Of a stretch of DNA of 9,670 nucleotides, positions 1 to 6,363 are shown piece by piece. Position numbers and translations under genes: made by a program. Source of the stretch: an uncultured Ruminococcus sp. (GTDB lineage Bacteria; Bacillota; Clostridia; Oscillospirales; Acutalibacteraceae); the NCBI GenBank assembly GCA_902803585.1, contig CADCQO010000038.1, positions 1 to 9,670 of the forward strand, in the 5' to 3' direction. Within the stretch, counting starts at the first letter, position 1; each line of letters opens with the position of its first letter. The notes beneath the pieces were generated by a model. That model searched no databases and was not told where the DNA came from. It saw nothing but the letters and a program-made list of their open reading frames with translations.

Positions 1-1
1 T

Positions 2-712
2 GCCCTGCTGGAGAATGTTACCGTGGCCGAGGACGGCACCATTGACTTTGACGACAAGAGCGTTACCGAAAATACCCGTGTATCCTACCCGATTGAGCAT
101 ATCGAGAAGATCGTAAAGAATGTTAACGGCATTTCTTCCGGTCCTGCTGCTGATAATGTTATTTTCCTCTCCGCCGATGCTTTTGGTGTACTGCCGCCGG
201 TATCTATCCTGACACCTGAGCAGACACAGTACTACTTCCTCTCCGGCTTCACAGCAAAGCTGGCAGGTACAGAACGCGGTATTACTGAGCCTACACCTAC
301 TTTCTCCGCTTGCTTTGGTCAGGCTTTCCTTGAGCTGCACCCCACAAAGTACGCTGAGGAACTCGTAAAGAGAATGCAGAAGAGCGGCGCAAAGGCTTAT
401 CTTGTCAACACCGGCTGGAACGGCACAGGCAAGAGAATTACCATCAAGGATACAAGAGGTATTATCGATGCTATCCTGAACGGTGATATTAAGAATGCTC
501 CCACTAAGAAGATTCCGTACTTTGATTTTGAAGTACCCACAGAGCTGCCCGGCGTAGACAGCGGTATCCTTGATCCGAGAGATACCTATGCAGATGCTTC
601 TGTATGGGAAGAGAAGGCTAAGGATCTGGCTGCAAGATTTGTCAAGAACTTCAAGAAGTACGAAACAAATGAAGCAGGCAAAGCGTTGGTAGCTGCAGGC
701 CCCAAGGCATAA
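2..712 (+). CDS. pckA: Phosphoenolpyruvate carboxykinase (ATP), C-terminal part
   Basis: The reading frame is open from the first bases of the window, so the gene is cut at its 5' end and about 236 C-terminal residues are present. PckA interconverts oxaloacetate plus ATP with PEP, CO2 and ADP in the cytosol. In fermenting anaerobes it often runs towards oxaloacetate. Visible family blocks, in order, are ENTRVSYP, IFLSADAFGVLPPVS, the loop FLSGFTAKLAGTERG, TEPTPTFSACFG, YLVNTGWNGTGKRI and the C-terminal PTELPGVDSGILDPR. All are typical of the ATP-dependent bacterial enzyme and not of the GTP type. An internal GTG at 23 is not a real start, because homology continues upstream of it (ALLENVTV). 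The frame ends cleanly in AAGPKA at a TAA, as in full-length homologues. Confidence 0.97.
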   Translation, partial: ALLENVTVAEDGTIDFDDKSVTENTRVSYPIEHIEKIVKNVNGISSGPAADNVIFLSADAFGVLPPVSILTPEQTQYYFLSGFTAKLAGTERGITEPTPTFSACFGQAFLELHPTKYAEELVKRMQKSGAKAYLVNTGWNGTGKRITIKDTRGIIDAILNGDIKNAPTKKIPYFDFEVPTELPGVDSGILDPRDTYADASVWEEKAKDLAARFVKNFKKYETNEAGKALVAAGPKA

Positions 713-740
713 TTTCCCGCAAATTTTTCTGACATATCAA

Positions 741-778
741 GGCTGTCCGGTGCCATATGGTATCGGACAGTCCTTTTT
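741..778 (+). terminator. Rho-independent terminator of pckA
   Basis: An inverted repeat (GGCTGTCCG left, CGGACAGTCC right, one G-T wobble) is followed at once by a run of six T. The inner bases around CCATATGG can pair further, giving an almost fully paired hairpin. It lies about 28 bases after the pckA stop. Confidence 0.9.
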
Positions 779-854
779 TACTGAAATGTGGTTCAAGAAC
801 AGAAGCCTGACCGCATTTTTCAGCTTTCAGCCGTATTGGTTGCAGGCTTGTAAC

Positions 855-882
855 TTGCTTTTTGGCAGGTGTGGTGTATAAT
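855..882 (+). promoter_or_regulatory. Probable sigma-A promoter of queA
   Basis: A perfect TATAAT at 877-882 has a weak -35 element (TTGCTT, 855-860) at a 16-base spacing. It lies between the pckA terminator and queA. The predicted leader is about 38 bases and shows no preQ1 riboswitch motif. A short broken inverted repeat (AAGCCTG at 803-809, CAGGCTT at 843-849) sits just upstream; its meaning is unknown. Confidence 0.6.
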
Positions 883-925
883 GAAGAAAGCTGATGAAAA
901 AGACAAAAGGGGAGAACAAGGGCAA

Positions 926-1951
926 ATGAAAACAAGCGACTTTTATTATGACCTGCCCGAAGAACTGATTGCACAGACACCCATTGAGCCGAGGGATCAT
1001 TCCCGTTTATTGGTGATGGACAGAAAAACCGGTGCATTGGCTCACCGTCATTTTTATGACATACTCGATTATCTTCGGAAAGGCGATTGTCTTATCCTGA
1101 ACGATTCCAGAGTGCTGCCGGCGAGGATTTTCGGCACAAAGGACGATACCGGTGCGAATGTGGAGTTCCTGCTGCTCAGAAATGTTGCAGGCAAACAGTG
1201 GGAATGCCTGACAAAGCCCGGCAGAAAAGCGAAAATCGGGTCGACATTTACCTTCGGCGGGGGTGTCATGCACTGTACGGTCACTGATGTGATGGAAGAC
1301 GGTAACAGAATTGTTGATTTTGCGTGTGACGGCAGCTTTTATGAAAATCTTGACAAGCTGGGACAAATGCCTCTGCCGCCGTATATTCACGAAAAACTCA
1401 AAGACAAGGAACGCTATCAGACAGTGTATAGCCGTGAGCTTGGTTCAGCGGCAGCACCTACCGCAGGACTGCATTTTACAAAGGAACTGCTGCAAAAGGT
1501 AAAGGACAAGGGCGTGAATATCGGCTTTGTGACGCTTCATGTGGGTCTGGGCACGTTCCGCCCCGTCAAGGTGGACGATGTGACACAACATAAAATGCAC
1601 GCAGAACATTATGAACTGCCGCAGGAAACAGCAGAACTTATCAACAGGACAAAGCAGAACGGCGGAAGGGTTATTTCTGTGGGGACAACAAGCTGTCGCA
1701 CACTGGAAACCGTAGCTGCTAAGGAAGGCTGTATCAAGGCGAGCGAAGGCTGGACGGATATTTTTATTTATCCCGGCTTTACCTTCAAAGTGCTGGACGG
1801 TCTGATCACTAACTTTCATTTGCCCGAAAGCACCCTTATCATGCTGGTGTCAGCTTTTTCGGATTTTGAAAAGGTGAAACACGCCTATGAGGTAGCTGTG
1901 CAGGAGCATTACCGATTCTTCAGCTTTGGAGATTGCAATTTGATTATCTGA
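926..1951 (+). CDS. queA: S-adenosylmethionine:tRNA ribosyltransferase-isomerase QueA
   Basis: QueA transfers and isomerises the ribosyl part of SAM onto preQ1-modified tRNA, making epoxyqueuosine at wobble position 34 of GUN-anticodon tRNAs. The protein has 341 residues, the usual family size. Recognisable blocks are DFYYDLPEELIAQTP at the N-terminus, LNDSRVLPARIFG, MPLPPYI, the signature AAPTAGLHFT, the LHVGLGTFRPV segment, ISVGTTSCRTLE and TNFHLPESTLIMLVSAF, ending in YRFFSFGD. I chose ATG 926 because homology begins there and purine-rich sites (AGGGG, AAGGG) lie just upstream. The in-frame opening at 869 would overlap the promoter and add 19 unrelated residues. It stands alone here, without tgt or other queuosine genes beside it. 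Confidence 0.96.
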   Translation: MKTSDFYYDLPEELIAQTPIEPRDHSRLLVMDRKTGALAHRHFYDILDYLRKGDCLILNDSRVLPARIFGTKDDTGANVEFLLLRNVAGKQWECLTKPGRKAKIGSTFTFGGGVMHCTVTDVMEDGNRIVDFACDGSFYENLDKLGQMPLPPYIHEKLKDKERYQTVYSRELGSAAAPTAGLHFTKELLQKVKDKGVNIGFVTLHVGLGTFRPVKVDDVTQHKMHAEHYELPQETAELINRTKQNGGRVISVGTTSCRTLETVAAKEGCIKASEGWTDIFIYPGFTFKVLDGLITNFHLPESTLIMLVSAFSDFEKVKHAYEVAVQEHYRFFSFGDCNLII

Positions 1952-1994
1952 TTTCCCACGCCAACGATGATGTTGTGCATGGAGAAACTGCTGT

Positions 1995-2054
1995 TTCCGG
2001 CAATGCAGGTCATTCGGGCAAACAATCATGAATTGATGCTTTTTCTTGCCGGAA
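1995..2054. repeat. 9-bp inverted repeat with 42-base loop
   Basis: TTCCGGCAA at 1995-2003 is matched exactly by TTGCCGGAA at 2046-2054. No T-run follows on either side, so it does not look like a terminator. It lies inside the possible transposase remnant. Confidence 0.5.
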
Positions 2055-2110
2055 TACGGTGATTGGTTCTGACCACAAGCAGTGCAGTTTCCTGTGCCGT
2101 CAATAGGACG
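2036..2110 (-). pseudogene. Possible remnant of an IS5-like (DDE) transposase
   Basis: On the minus strand the bases encode RPIDGT, about twelve residues, then YSGKKKH. This spacing and wording resemble the catalytic-Asp block and following YSGKKKxH block of ISL2/IS5-type DDE transposases (typically DGTE.P..RP......YYSGKKK.H). The surrounding frame (about 1966-2173) has no further clear similarity. The usual glutamate and proline after DGT are missing, no complete gene fits in the space, and no terminal repeats are evident. If real, it is a badly decayed fragment. The match is short and could be chance. Confidence 0.3.
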
Positions 2111-2116
2111 ATGTAG

Positions 2117-2130
2117 TGACAATTTTGTCA
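2117..2130. promoter_or_regulatory. Short palindrome upstream of the operon promoter
   Basis: TGACAA and TTGTCA are separated by two T. This is a compact dyad of the size bound by dimeric regulators, 61 bases upstream of the -35 element. No regulator gene is nearby and the binding protein is unknown. Confidence 0.35.
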
Positions 2131-2178
2131 TTTCGGGCAAAAAAACGAAAAAAGAAAATGGCTTTTTTATGGTTTCTC

Positions 2179-2196
2179 TGTCAAATGTTGTTGACA
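2179..2196. promoter_or_regulatory. Dyad overlapping the -35 element (possible operator)
   Basis: TGTCAA at 2179-2184 mirrors TTGACA at 2191-2196 with a six-base spacer. The right arm is itself the -35 hexamer, so a protein bound here would compete with RNA polymerase. Because TTGACA is the consensus, only the left arm carries independent information. Confidence 0.35.
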
Positions 2197-2219
2197 TCAA
2201 GGCATTTCAGGATTACAAT
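2191..2219 (+). promoter_or_regulatory. Strong sigma-A promoter of the lipoprotein/MBOAT operon
   Basis: A perfect TTGACA (2191-2196), a 17-base spacer and TACAAT (2214-2219) give a near-ideal housekeeping promoter. Transcription would start near 2226, leaving a leader of about 50 bases before ATG 2275. It is the best promoter seen before the six same-strand genes that follow. Confidence 0.8.
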
Positions 2220-2274
2220 AAAAAAGTGTCCTGTTCAGAGATAAGGAAAGATTGATTATCGGAGCGTGAAAAAA

Positions 2275-3135
2275 ATGAAGTTGAAAATATTGTTGCTGGC
2301 GGCTGCTTTGGGAGCGGCTGCATTGTTGGGAGGCTGTCAGAAGTCGGGAAACGCACCCGCAGCTTCCGGTTCTTCCTCAGCGTCTTCTCAGGTAAGTGCT
2401 GCGAGCGAAGAAACTTCCAAGACAGAAGAATCTTCCAAAACAGAAGAGTCTTCCAAAACTGAGGAATCTTCCAAGACAGAAGAATCTTCCAAAGCAGAAG
2501 AGTCTTCCGCACAGCCGGCAGGTGAGCCTGTTGATACAAGCTGGTTCAACGATGCCCTGTTTATTGGTGACAGCGTTACTTTGAAACTGTCTTACTACGC
2601 CGATACCGGTGCAGTCGGTGATGCTGTATTCCTTTGTGCGGGCAGTCTGGGCTATAACAACTGCCTGTGGGATATCGACCATGAGGACAATGTGCATCCT
2701 GTCTATGAGGGCGAAAAGTATACCATTTTTGACGGTGCAAAGATGATTAACCCCAAGAAGATGTTTGTCATGCTGGGTATGAATGATATTGGTCTGTACG
2801 GTGTAGACGGTGCAGCCGAAGCTATGCAGGAGGTTGTCGACAAACTGAAAGAAAGCTGCCCTGATGCAGTGATCTATATTCAGTCTGTTACACCGATGCT
2901 CGAAAATATGCAGCTGACTGACCTGAACAATACCACCATTGCACAGTTCAACGAAAAAGCAAAGACAATTGCAGAGGAAAAGGGCTGTAAGTGGCTGAAT
3001 GTTTCTTCTGCGATGGAGGACGGCAGCGGTAATCTGGTATATGAATACTGCGGCGATCCCGATGCAATGGGACTGCATTTCTCAGATACCGGTTGCAGTG
3101 TCTGGGTAGATTACCTGAAAAAACACGTACAATGA
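2275..3135 (+). CDS. SGNH/GDSL hydrolase-like lipoprotein, copy 1
   Basis: The protein has 286 residues. A lipoprotein signal peptide (KLK, then a Leu/Ala-rich core) ends in the lipobox LGGC with lipidated Cys21, so it should be anchored on the outer membrane face. A Ser/Lys/Glu-rich linker follows with five SSKTEE-type repeats. The C-terminal domain has SGNH features: Ser100 in GDSVT, glycines in AGSLGYNN (about 123-126), Asn170 in GMND and His268 in GLHFSD. The usual DxxH is not present; the residues before the His read DPDAMGL. Family members are esterases or acetyl-group enzymes on glycans; the substrate is unknown. ATG 2275 is preferred, with GGAG ten bases upstream. The GTG at 2266 lies too close to that site. 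The domain is closely repeated in the next gene. Confidence 0.88.
   Translation: MKLKILLLAAALGAAALLGGCQKSGNAPAASGSSSASSQVSAASEETSKTEESSKTEESSKTEESSKTEESSKAEESSAQPAGEPVDTSWFNDALFIGDSVTLKLSYYADTGAVGDAVFLCAGSLGYNNCLWDIDHEDNVHPVYEGEKYTIFDGAKMINPKKMFVMLGMNDIGLYGVDGAAEAMQEVVDKLKESCPDAVIYIQSVTPMLENMQLTDLNNTTIAQFNEKAKTIAEEKGCKWLNVSSAMEDGSGNLVYEYCGDPDAMGLHFSDTGCSVWVDYLKKHVQ
2413..2502 (+). repeat. Five in-frame 18-bp tandem repeats
   Basis: Five consecutive 18-base units encode (S/T)SK(T/A)EE and differ at only a few bases. They form the linker between the lipid anchor and the SGNH domain of copy 1. Gain or loss of a unit would keep the frame and change only tether length. Confidence 0.95.
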
Positions 3136-3146
3136 GGAAGTGCCAT

Positions 3147-4268
3147 ATGAAAAAACTGTTGACCGTTCTGACGGCGGCGGCGCTGAGTCTGGCGCTGTGT
3201 TCCTGCGGTGGCAAAAATAACAAGCCCACAGACAGTTCCCTGCATACAGAATCTTCTGTACAGGCAAGTGTGGAACAGTCGGCTGTTTCTGCGGAGGAAT
3301 CTTCCAAAAAACAGGAGTCTTCCGAAGCAAAAAAGAAGGCTTCTCAACCTGAAAGCAGCCGGCAGAAATCCTCTCAGGCTGTTTCTGAGGAACAGTCGGA
3401 AAAGTTTTCCGGAGAATCATCGGGTAAAGTTTCCGAAGAAGAATCAAACAAGGTTTCTGAAGAAGAATCAAGCGAGGTTTCCGAAGAAGAATCAAGCGAG
3501 GCTTCCGAAGAAGAATCAAGCGAGGTTTCCGAAGAAGAATCAAGCGAGGTTTCCGAAGAAGAATCAGACGAGGTTTCCGAAGAAGCGTCAGACGAGAGTT
3601 CCGAAGAGCAGGAAGAAAGCAGCCGTGAACCCAGACCCCGACCGGATATCAGCGGTGAAACGGTCAGCGCCGACTGGTTTGATGATGCAGTGTTTGTCGG
3701 TGACAGTGTAACGCTGAAGCTCTCCTACTATGCGGATTACGGCTCTCTTGGCAGTGCAGACTTCCTTTGTGCGGGCAGTCTGGGCTACAACAATGCACAG
3801 TGGAGCTACGACCACGAGGACAATGTACACCCTGTCTATAATGGTGTGAAATACACTGTTGAGGACGGTGTCGCCATGCTGCAGCCGAACAAGATATTCA
3901 TTATGCTGGGCATGAACGATATCGGCTTGTACGGCGTGGACGGTGCGGTTGAGGGCATGAAAAGCCTGACAGCCAAAATAGAGTCACGCTGTCCGAATGC
4001 GGTAATTTACGTTCAGTCGGTTACGCCGATGCTGGAAAATATGCAGATGACCGACCTGAACAATACCACGATTGCAGAGTTTGACCGGCGCATACAGCCC
4101 ATCTGTGAGGAAAGAGGGTATATCTACTTGGATGTTGCCTCAGCAGTGGATGACGGTTACGGCAATCTCGTGTATTCCTATTGCGGCGACCCGACAGCAA
4201 TGGGTCTGCATTTTTCTGATGCAGGCTGTGAAGCGTGGGTCAGCTATCTTAAGAGCCATGTGGCATAA
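3147..4268 (+). CDS. SGNH/GDSL hydrolase-like lipoprotein, copy 2
   Basis: The protein has 373 residues. The signal peptide ends in lipobox LCSC with lipidated Cys20. A long Ser/Glu/Lys linker (roughly residues 21-170) includes eight-residue EVSEEESS repeats. The SGNH domain has Ser187 in GDSVT, AGSLGYNN, Asn257 in GMND and His355 in GLHFSD. It shares most residues with the domain of copy 1, including the blocks DHEDNVHPVY, MLGMNDIGLYGVDGA, VTPMLENMQ and TDLNNTTIA. As in copy 1, the canonical DxxH is replaced, here by DPTAMGLH. ATG 3147 follows GAGGAAG by six bases, and that site overlaps the stop of copy 1, so the two are translationally close (11 bases apart). An opening at 3093 lies inside copy 1 and is not used. 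Substrate unknown. Confidence 0.88.
   Translation: MKKLLTVLTAAALSLALCSCGGKNNKPTDSSLHTESSVQASVEQSAVSAEESSKKQESSEAKKKASQPESSRQKSSQAVSEEQSEKFSGESSGKVSEEESNKVSEEESSEVSEEESSEASEEESSEVSEEESSEVSEEESDEVSEEASDESSEEQEESSREPRPRPDISGETVSADWFDDAVFVGDSVTLKLSYYADYGSLGSADFLCAGSLGYNNAQWSYDHEDNVHPVYNGVKYTVEDGVAMLQPNKIFIMLGMNDIGLYGVDGAVEGMKSLTAKIESRCPNAVIYVQSVTPMLENMQMTDLNNTTIAEFDRRIQPICEERGYIYLDVASAVDDGYGNLVYSYCGDPTAMGLHFSDAGCEAWVSYLKSHVA
3426..3617 (+). repeat. Seven to eight in-frame 24-bp tandem repeats
   Basis: Units of 24 bases encode (E/K)VSEEES(S/N/D). Units three to six are nearly identical; the last (ESSEEQEE) is degenerate. They build a strongly acidic spacer in copy 2. The unit length and sequence differ from the 18-bp repeats in copy 1, so the two arrays expanded separately. 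Confidence 0.95.
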
Positions 4269-4317
4269 TACCATTCAGATACAATAAGTAAACTGGAAAA
4301 AGAAAGGAAAAATGACC

Positions 4318-4878
4318 ATGAAAAGAATTTTTATTGCACTGACAGCAGCAGCCCTTACCCTTGCGCTTTGTGCTTGCGGCAACAACAGCGACAGCAAAGG
4401 CACAAGCAGTACTGCACCGGCTTCCAGCACAGCGTCCGCTGAGAGCAAAACAGATGATTCGCAGGAAAGCAAAGACGCTTCTTCTTCTTCTGCTCTTCAG
4501 ACCGCTCTGGAAAAGGTAAAGACAGAAGTAAAGATGCCGGGTGACACTTCTGACTATACCGCAAAGCGTATTATGCGTACCTTTGGTATTTCGGAAGACC
4601 AGATGAGCGATTTTGCCGGAATGTACTGCAATGACGGCGTTACACAGGATCAGATCATCTATATCAAGGCAAAAGCGGAGGGCGATGTTCCCACCATTCA
4701 GGAAAAGCTCAAGGCTAACCTCGACTCCATTTACAATGTTATCAAGAATTATACCCCTGAGCAGGCAGCAATGATCGAGAAGGCAACCGTTGACACAGAC
4801 GGTCTGTATGTATCTCTTGTCATTTCTGATAATGCAGATGCGATCAAGAAGATTTTCAGCGAGAGCATCAAGGGATAA
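4318..4878 (+). CDS. DUF4358 domain lipoprotein
   Basis: This is a small secreted lipoprotein of 186 residues. The signal peptide is followed by lipobox LCAC with lipidated Cys20, then a Ser/Thr/Asp-rich spacer (about 21-60) and one folded domain. The pattern QIIYIKAKAEGDVPTIQEKL, a helix, NYTPEQAAMIEKA, then GLYVSLVISDNADAI matches my recollection of DUF4358, a Clostridia family of unknown function. ATG 4318 is favoured over ATG 4312 because AAAGGA (4303-4308) stands nine bases from 4318 and only three from 4312. The leader (LTAAALTLALCACG) is strikingly like that of SGNH copy 2 (LTAAALSLALCSCG). The gene starts 49 bases after copy 2, and no good promoter lies in the gap. A partner or regulatory role beside the acyltransferase is a guess from context. 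Confidence 0.85.
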   Translation: MKRIFIALTAAALTLALCACGNNSDSKGTSSTAPASSTASAESKTDDSQESKDASSSSALQTALEKVKTEVKMPGDTSDYTAKRIMRTFGISEDQMSDFAGMYCNDGVTQDQIIYIKAKAEGDVPTIQEKLKANLDSIYNVIKNYTPEQAAMIEKATVDTDGLYVSLVISDNADAIKKIFSESIKG

Positions 4879-4892
4879 TGTAAATCAACAGC

Positions 4893-4925
4893 AAATCCGT
4901 TCTGCATTTTTTTGCGAACGGATTT
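4893..4925 (+). terminator. Intercistronic hairpin (weak terminator or attenuator)
   Basis: Perfect ten-base arms (AAATCCGTTC and GAACGGATTT) with a further GCA/TGC pairing enclose a T-rich loop. Only a short, interrupted T-rich stretch follows. It sits between the DUF4358 stop and the MBOAT ribosome site. It may partly terminate, or protect mRNA ends, and so lower expression of the membrane genes relative to the lipoproteins. Confidence 0.55.
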
Positions 4926-4935
4926 CATTCTGTTC

Positions 4936-4941
4936 AGGAGG
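4936..4941 (+). promoter_or_regulatory. Ribosome binding site that fixes a TTG start
   Basis: A full AGGAGG lies nine bases before TTG 4951. There is no ATG or GTG in frame at a suitable distance, and homology begins at this TTG, so the site decides the start of the MBOAT gene. Confidence 0.85.
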
Positions 4942-4950
4942 GGTGTTTGT

Positions 4951-6348
4951 TTGGTTTTTTCGAGCTTTATCTTTTTATTCGGATTTCTGCCGGTTGTTCT
5001 GGCACTTTATTATGTTACACCAAAACGTTTCCGTAATCTGACGCTCTTTGTCGTTGACCTTGTTTTTTACTCATGGGGCGAACCAATGCTTGTTCTGCTG
5101 ATGATGGTATCTGTCCTCATCAACTATATAGCGGGTATCCTTTTAGGGGCAAGGCGGCAAAAAAAGAGCCTTTCCCGCTTGATACTGGTGATAGCGGTCA
5201 TTCTGAACCTCGGTCTGCTTGGCTTCTTCAAGTATGTCGGTTTTATCGGGGAAACACTCCAGTTTGTGCTGCCGTTCCTGAACATACCGATTCTGGAGGT
5301 TTCTCTTCCCATCGGTATTTCCTTCTATACCTTCCAGACGATGTCCTATACGATTGATGTATACCGCAATACGGTAAAAGTACAGAAAAATTTCATCGAC
5401 TTCGGTACTTATGTATCCTTGTTCCCGCAGCTGATCGCAGGTCCGATTGTCCGCTATCAGGACGTAGCGGAACAGTTGGTGCACCGCCGTGAAAACTTAC
5501 AGCAGTTTACGGATGGTGTGAAGCTGTTTTTAATCGGTCTGGCGAAAAAGGTGCTTCTGGCAAACCAGATGGGTATTCTCTGGGACACCGTCCGCAAAAG
5601 CGGGGAGTCCAGCGGTGCGCTGGGAGCATGGGTCGGCATCATCGCCTACACCTTCCAAATCTATTTCGACTTCAGCGGTTATTCGGATATGGCGATCGGT
5701 CTTGGCAAGATGTTCGGCTTTGAGTTTATCAAGAATTTCGACTATCCCTATATTTCCCGCAGCATCACAGAATTCTGGCGGCGCTGGCACATTTCTCTCG
5801 GTACATGGTTCAGAGAGTATGTCTATATTCCGCTGGGCGGCAACCGCAAGGGGCTGGCACGTCAGATCATCAACCTTTGTGTGGTATGGTTCCTGACGGG
5901 TCTGTGGCACGGTGCGAGCTGGAACTTCATTTTGTGGGGTGTTTATTTCGGTATTCTGCTGATTATCGAAAAATCCTTCCTGCTGAAACTGCTGAAAAAA
6001 CTGCCTGCCTTTATCGGACACATTTACTCGCTGATTCTCATTATACTGGGCTGGGTACTGTTCTATTTCGAGGATATGAGAGAAATGGGCGTTTTTGTCG
6101 GGCGTTTGTTCGGTTCGGACGGCTTCATGATGAGCGGGGACATCGTACCGACTGTTCTCAACTACATTCCTCTGCTTGTCGTGGCGGCACTGGTTTCCAC
6201 ACCGCTGTTTACGACAATTTACCACAAAATCAAGGTGCGTCCGGTACAGATGGTGATAGACAATGTAGGCTGTGTGCTTTCTCTGCTGTTGTGTACGGCA
6301 TCTCTGGCAAGCAGCAGCTACAACCCGTTCCTGTACTTTAAATTCTGA
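4951..6348 (+). CDS. MBOAT family O-acyltransferase (AlgI/DltB/PatA-like)
   Basis: This is a polytopic membrane protein of 465 residues. The start VFSSFIFLFGFLPVVLALYYV is the classic N-terminus of bacterial AlgI-type MBOAT proteins, which supports TTG 4951. Further family blocks are LPIGISFYTFQTMSYTIDVYR, LFPQLIAGPIVRY, FDFSGYSDMAIGLG, EFWRRWHISLGTWFREYVYIPLGG and TGLWHGASWNFILWG. The two conserved histidines are His280 (RRWHIS) and His320 (GLWHG), the latter being the usual catalytic residue. Known relatives move acetyl or D-alanyl groups across the membrane for O-acylation of alginate, peptidoglycan or teichoic acids. The next gene encodes the DHHW partner 15 bases downstream, as in algI/algJ-type pairs. 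There is no D-alanine ligase or carrier gene nearby, so acetyl transfer is more likely than D-alanylation. Confidence 0.95.
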   Translation: MVFSSFIFLFGFLPVVLALYYVTPKRFRNLTLFVVDLVFYSWGEPMLVLLMMVSVLINYIAGILLGARRQKKSLSRLILVIAVILNLGLLGFFKYVGFIGETLQFVLPFLNIPILEVSLPIGISFYTFQTMSYTIDVYRNTVKVQKNFIDFGTYVSLFPQLIAGPIVRYQDVAEQLVHRRENLQQFTDGVKLFLIGLAKKVLLANQMGILWDTVRKSGESSGALGAWVGIIAYTFQIYFDFSGYSDMAIGLGKMFGFEFIKNFDYPYISRSITEFWRRWHISLGTWFREYVYIPLGGNRKGLARQIINLCVVWFLTGLWHGASWNFILWGVYFGILLIIEKSFLLKLLKKLPAFIGHIYSLILIILGWVLFYFEDMREMGVFVGRLFGSDGFMMSGDIVPTVLNYIPLLVVAALVSTPLFTTIYHKIKVRPVQMVIDNVGCVLSLLLCTASLASSSYNPFLYFKF

Positions 6349-6363
6349 TAGGGAGGCAGCAGT

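Larger units (their letters stand above)
1952..2274. other. Intergenic region between queA and the lipoprotein operon
   Basis: This 323-base gap has no intact gene. The first part carries a minus-strand reading frame with a short transposase-like motif (listed separately) and a 9-bp inverted repeat. The second part is A/T-rich and holds two short palindromes and the operon promoter. No convincing terminator for queA is visible. The A-run and T-run pair around 2149-2168 is too weak to call. Confidence 0.6.

Noticed and set aside
883..925. preQ1 riboswitch in the queA leader
   Set aside because: The leader is only about 38 bases and purine-rich. The C-rich loop and A-rich tail of preQ1 aptamers are not seen. 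Many queA genes lack this control.
2377..3078. Long minus-strand frame of 233 codons with Cys/Phe/Gly-rich repeats opposite SGNH copy 1
   Set aside because: It is the antisense shadow of the Ser/Glu repeats and catalytic domain. It lacks a convincing ribosome site and family similarity, and the plus frame is clearly coding.
3208..3711. Plus-strand frame with Lys/Arg-rich repeats (FPKKNQAR) inside SGNH copy 2
   Set aside because: This is an out-of-frame reading of the 24-bp repeats. It has no start signal, and the real frame carries the lipobox and SGNH motifs.
4280..4285. TACAAT before the DUF4358 gene as an internal promoter
   Set aside because: There is no usable -35 hexamer 15-19 bases upstream.
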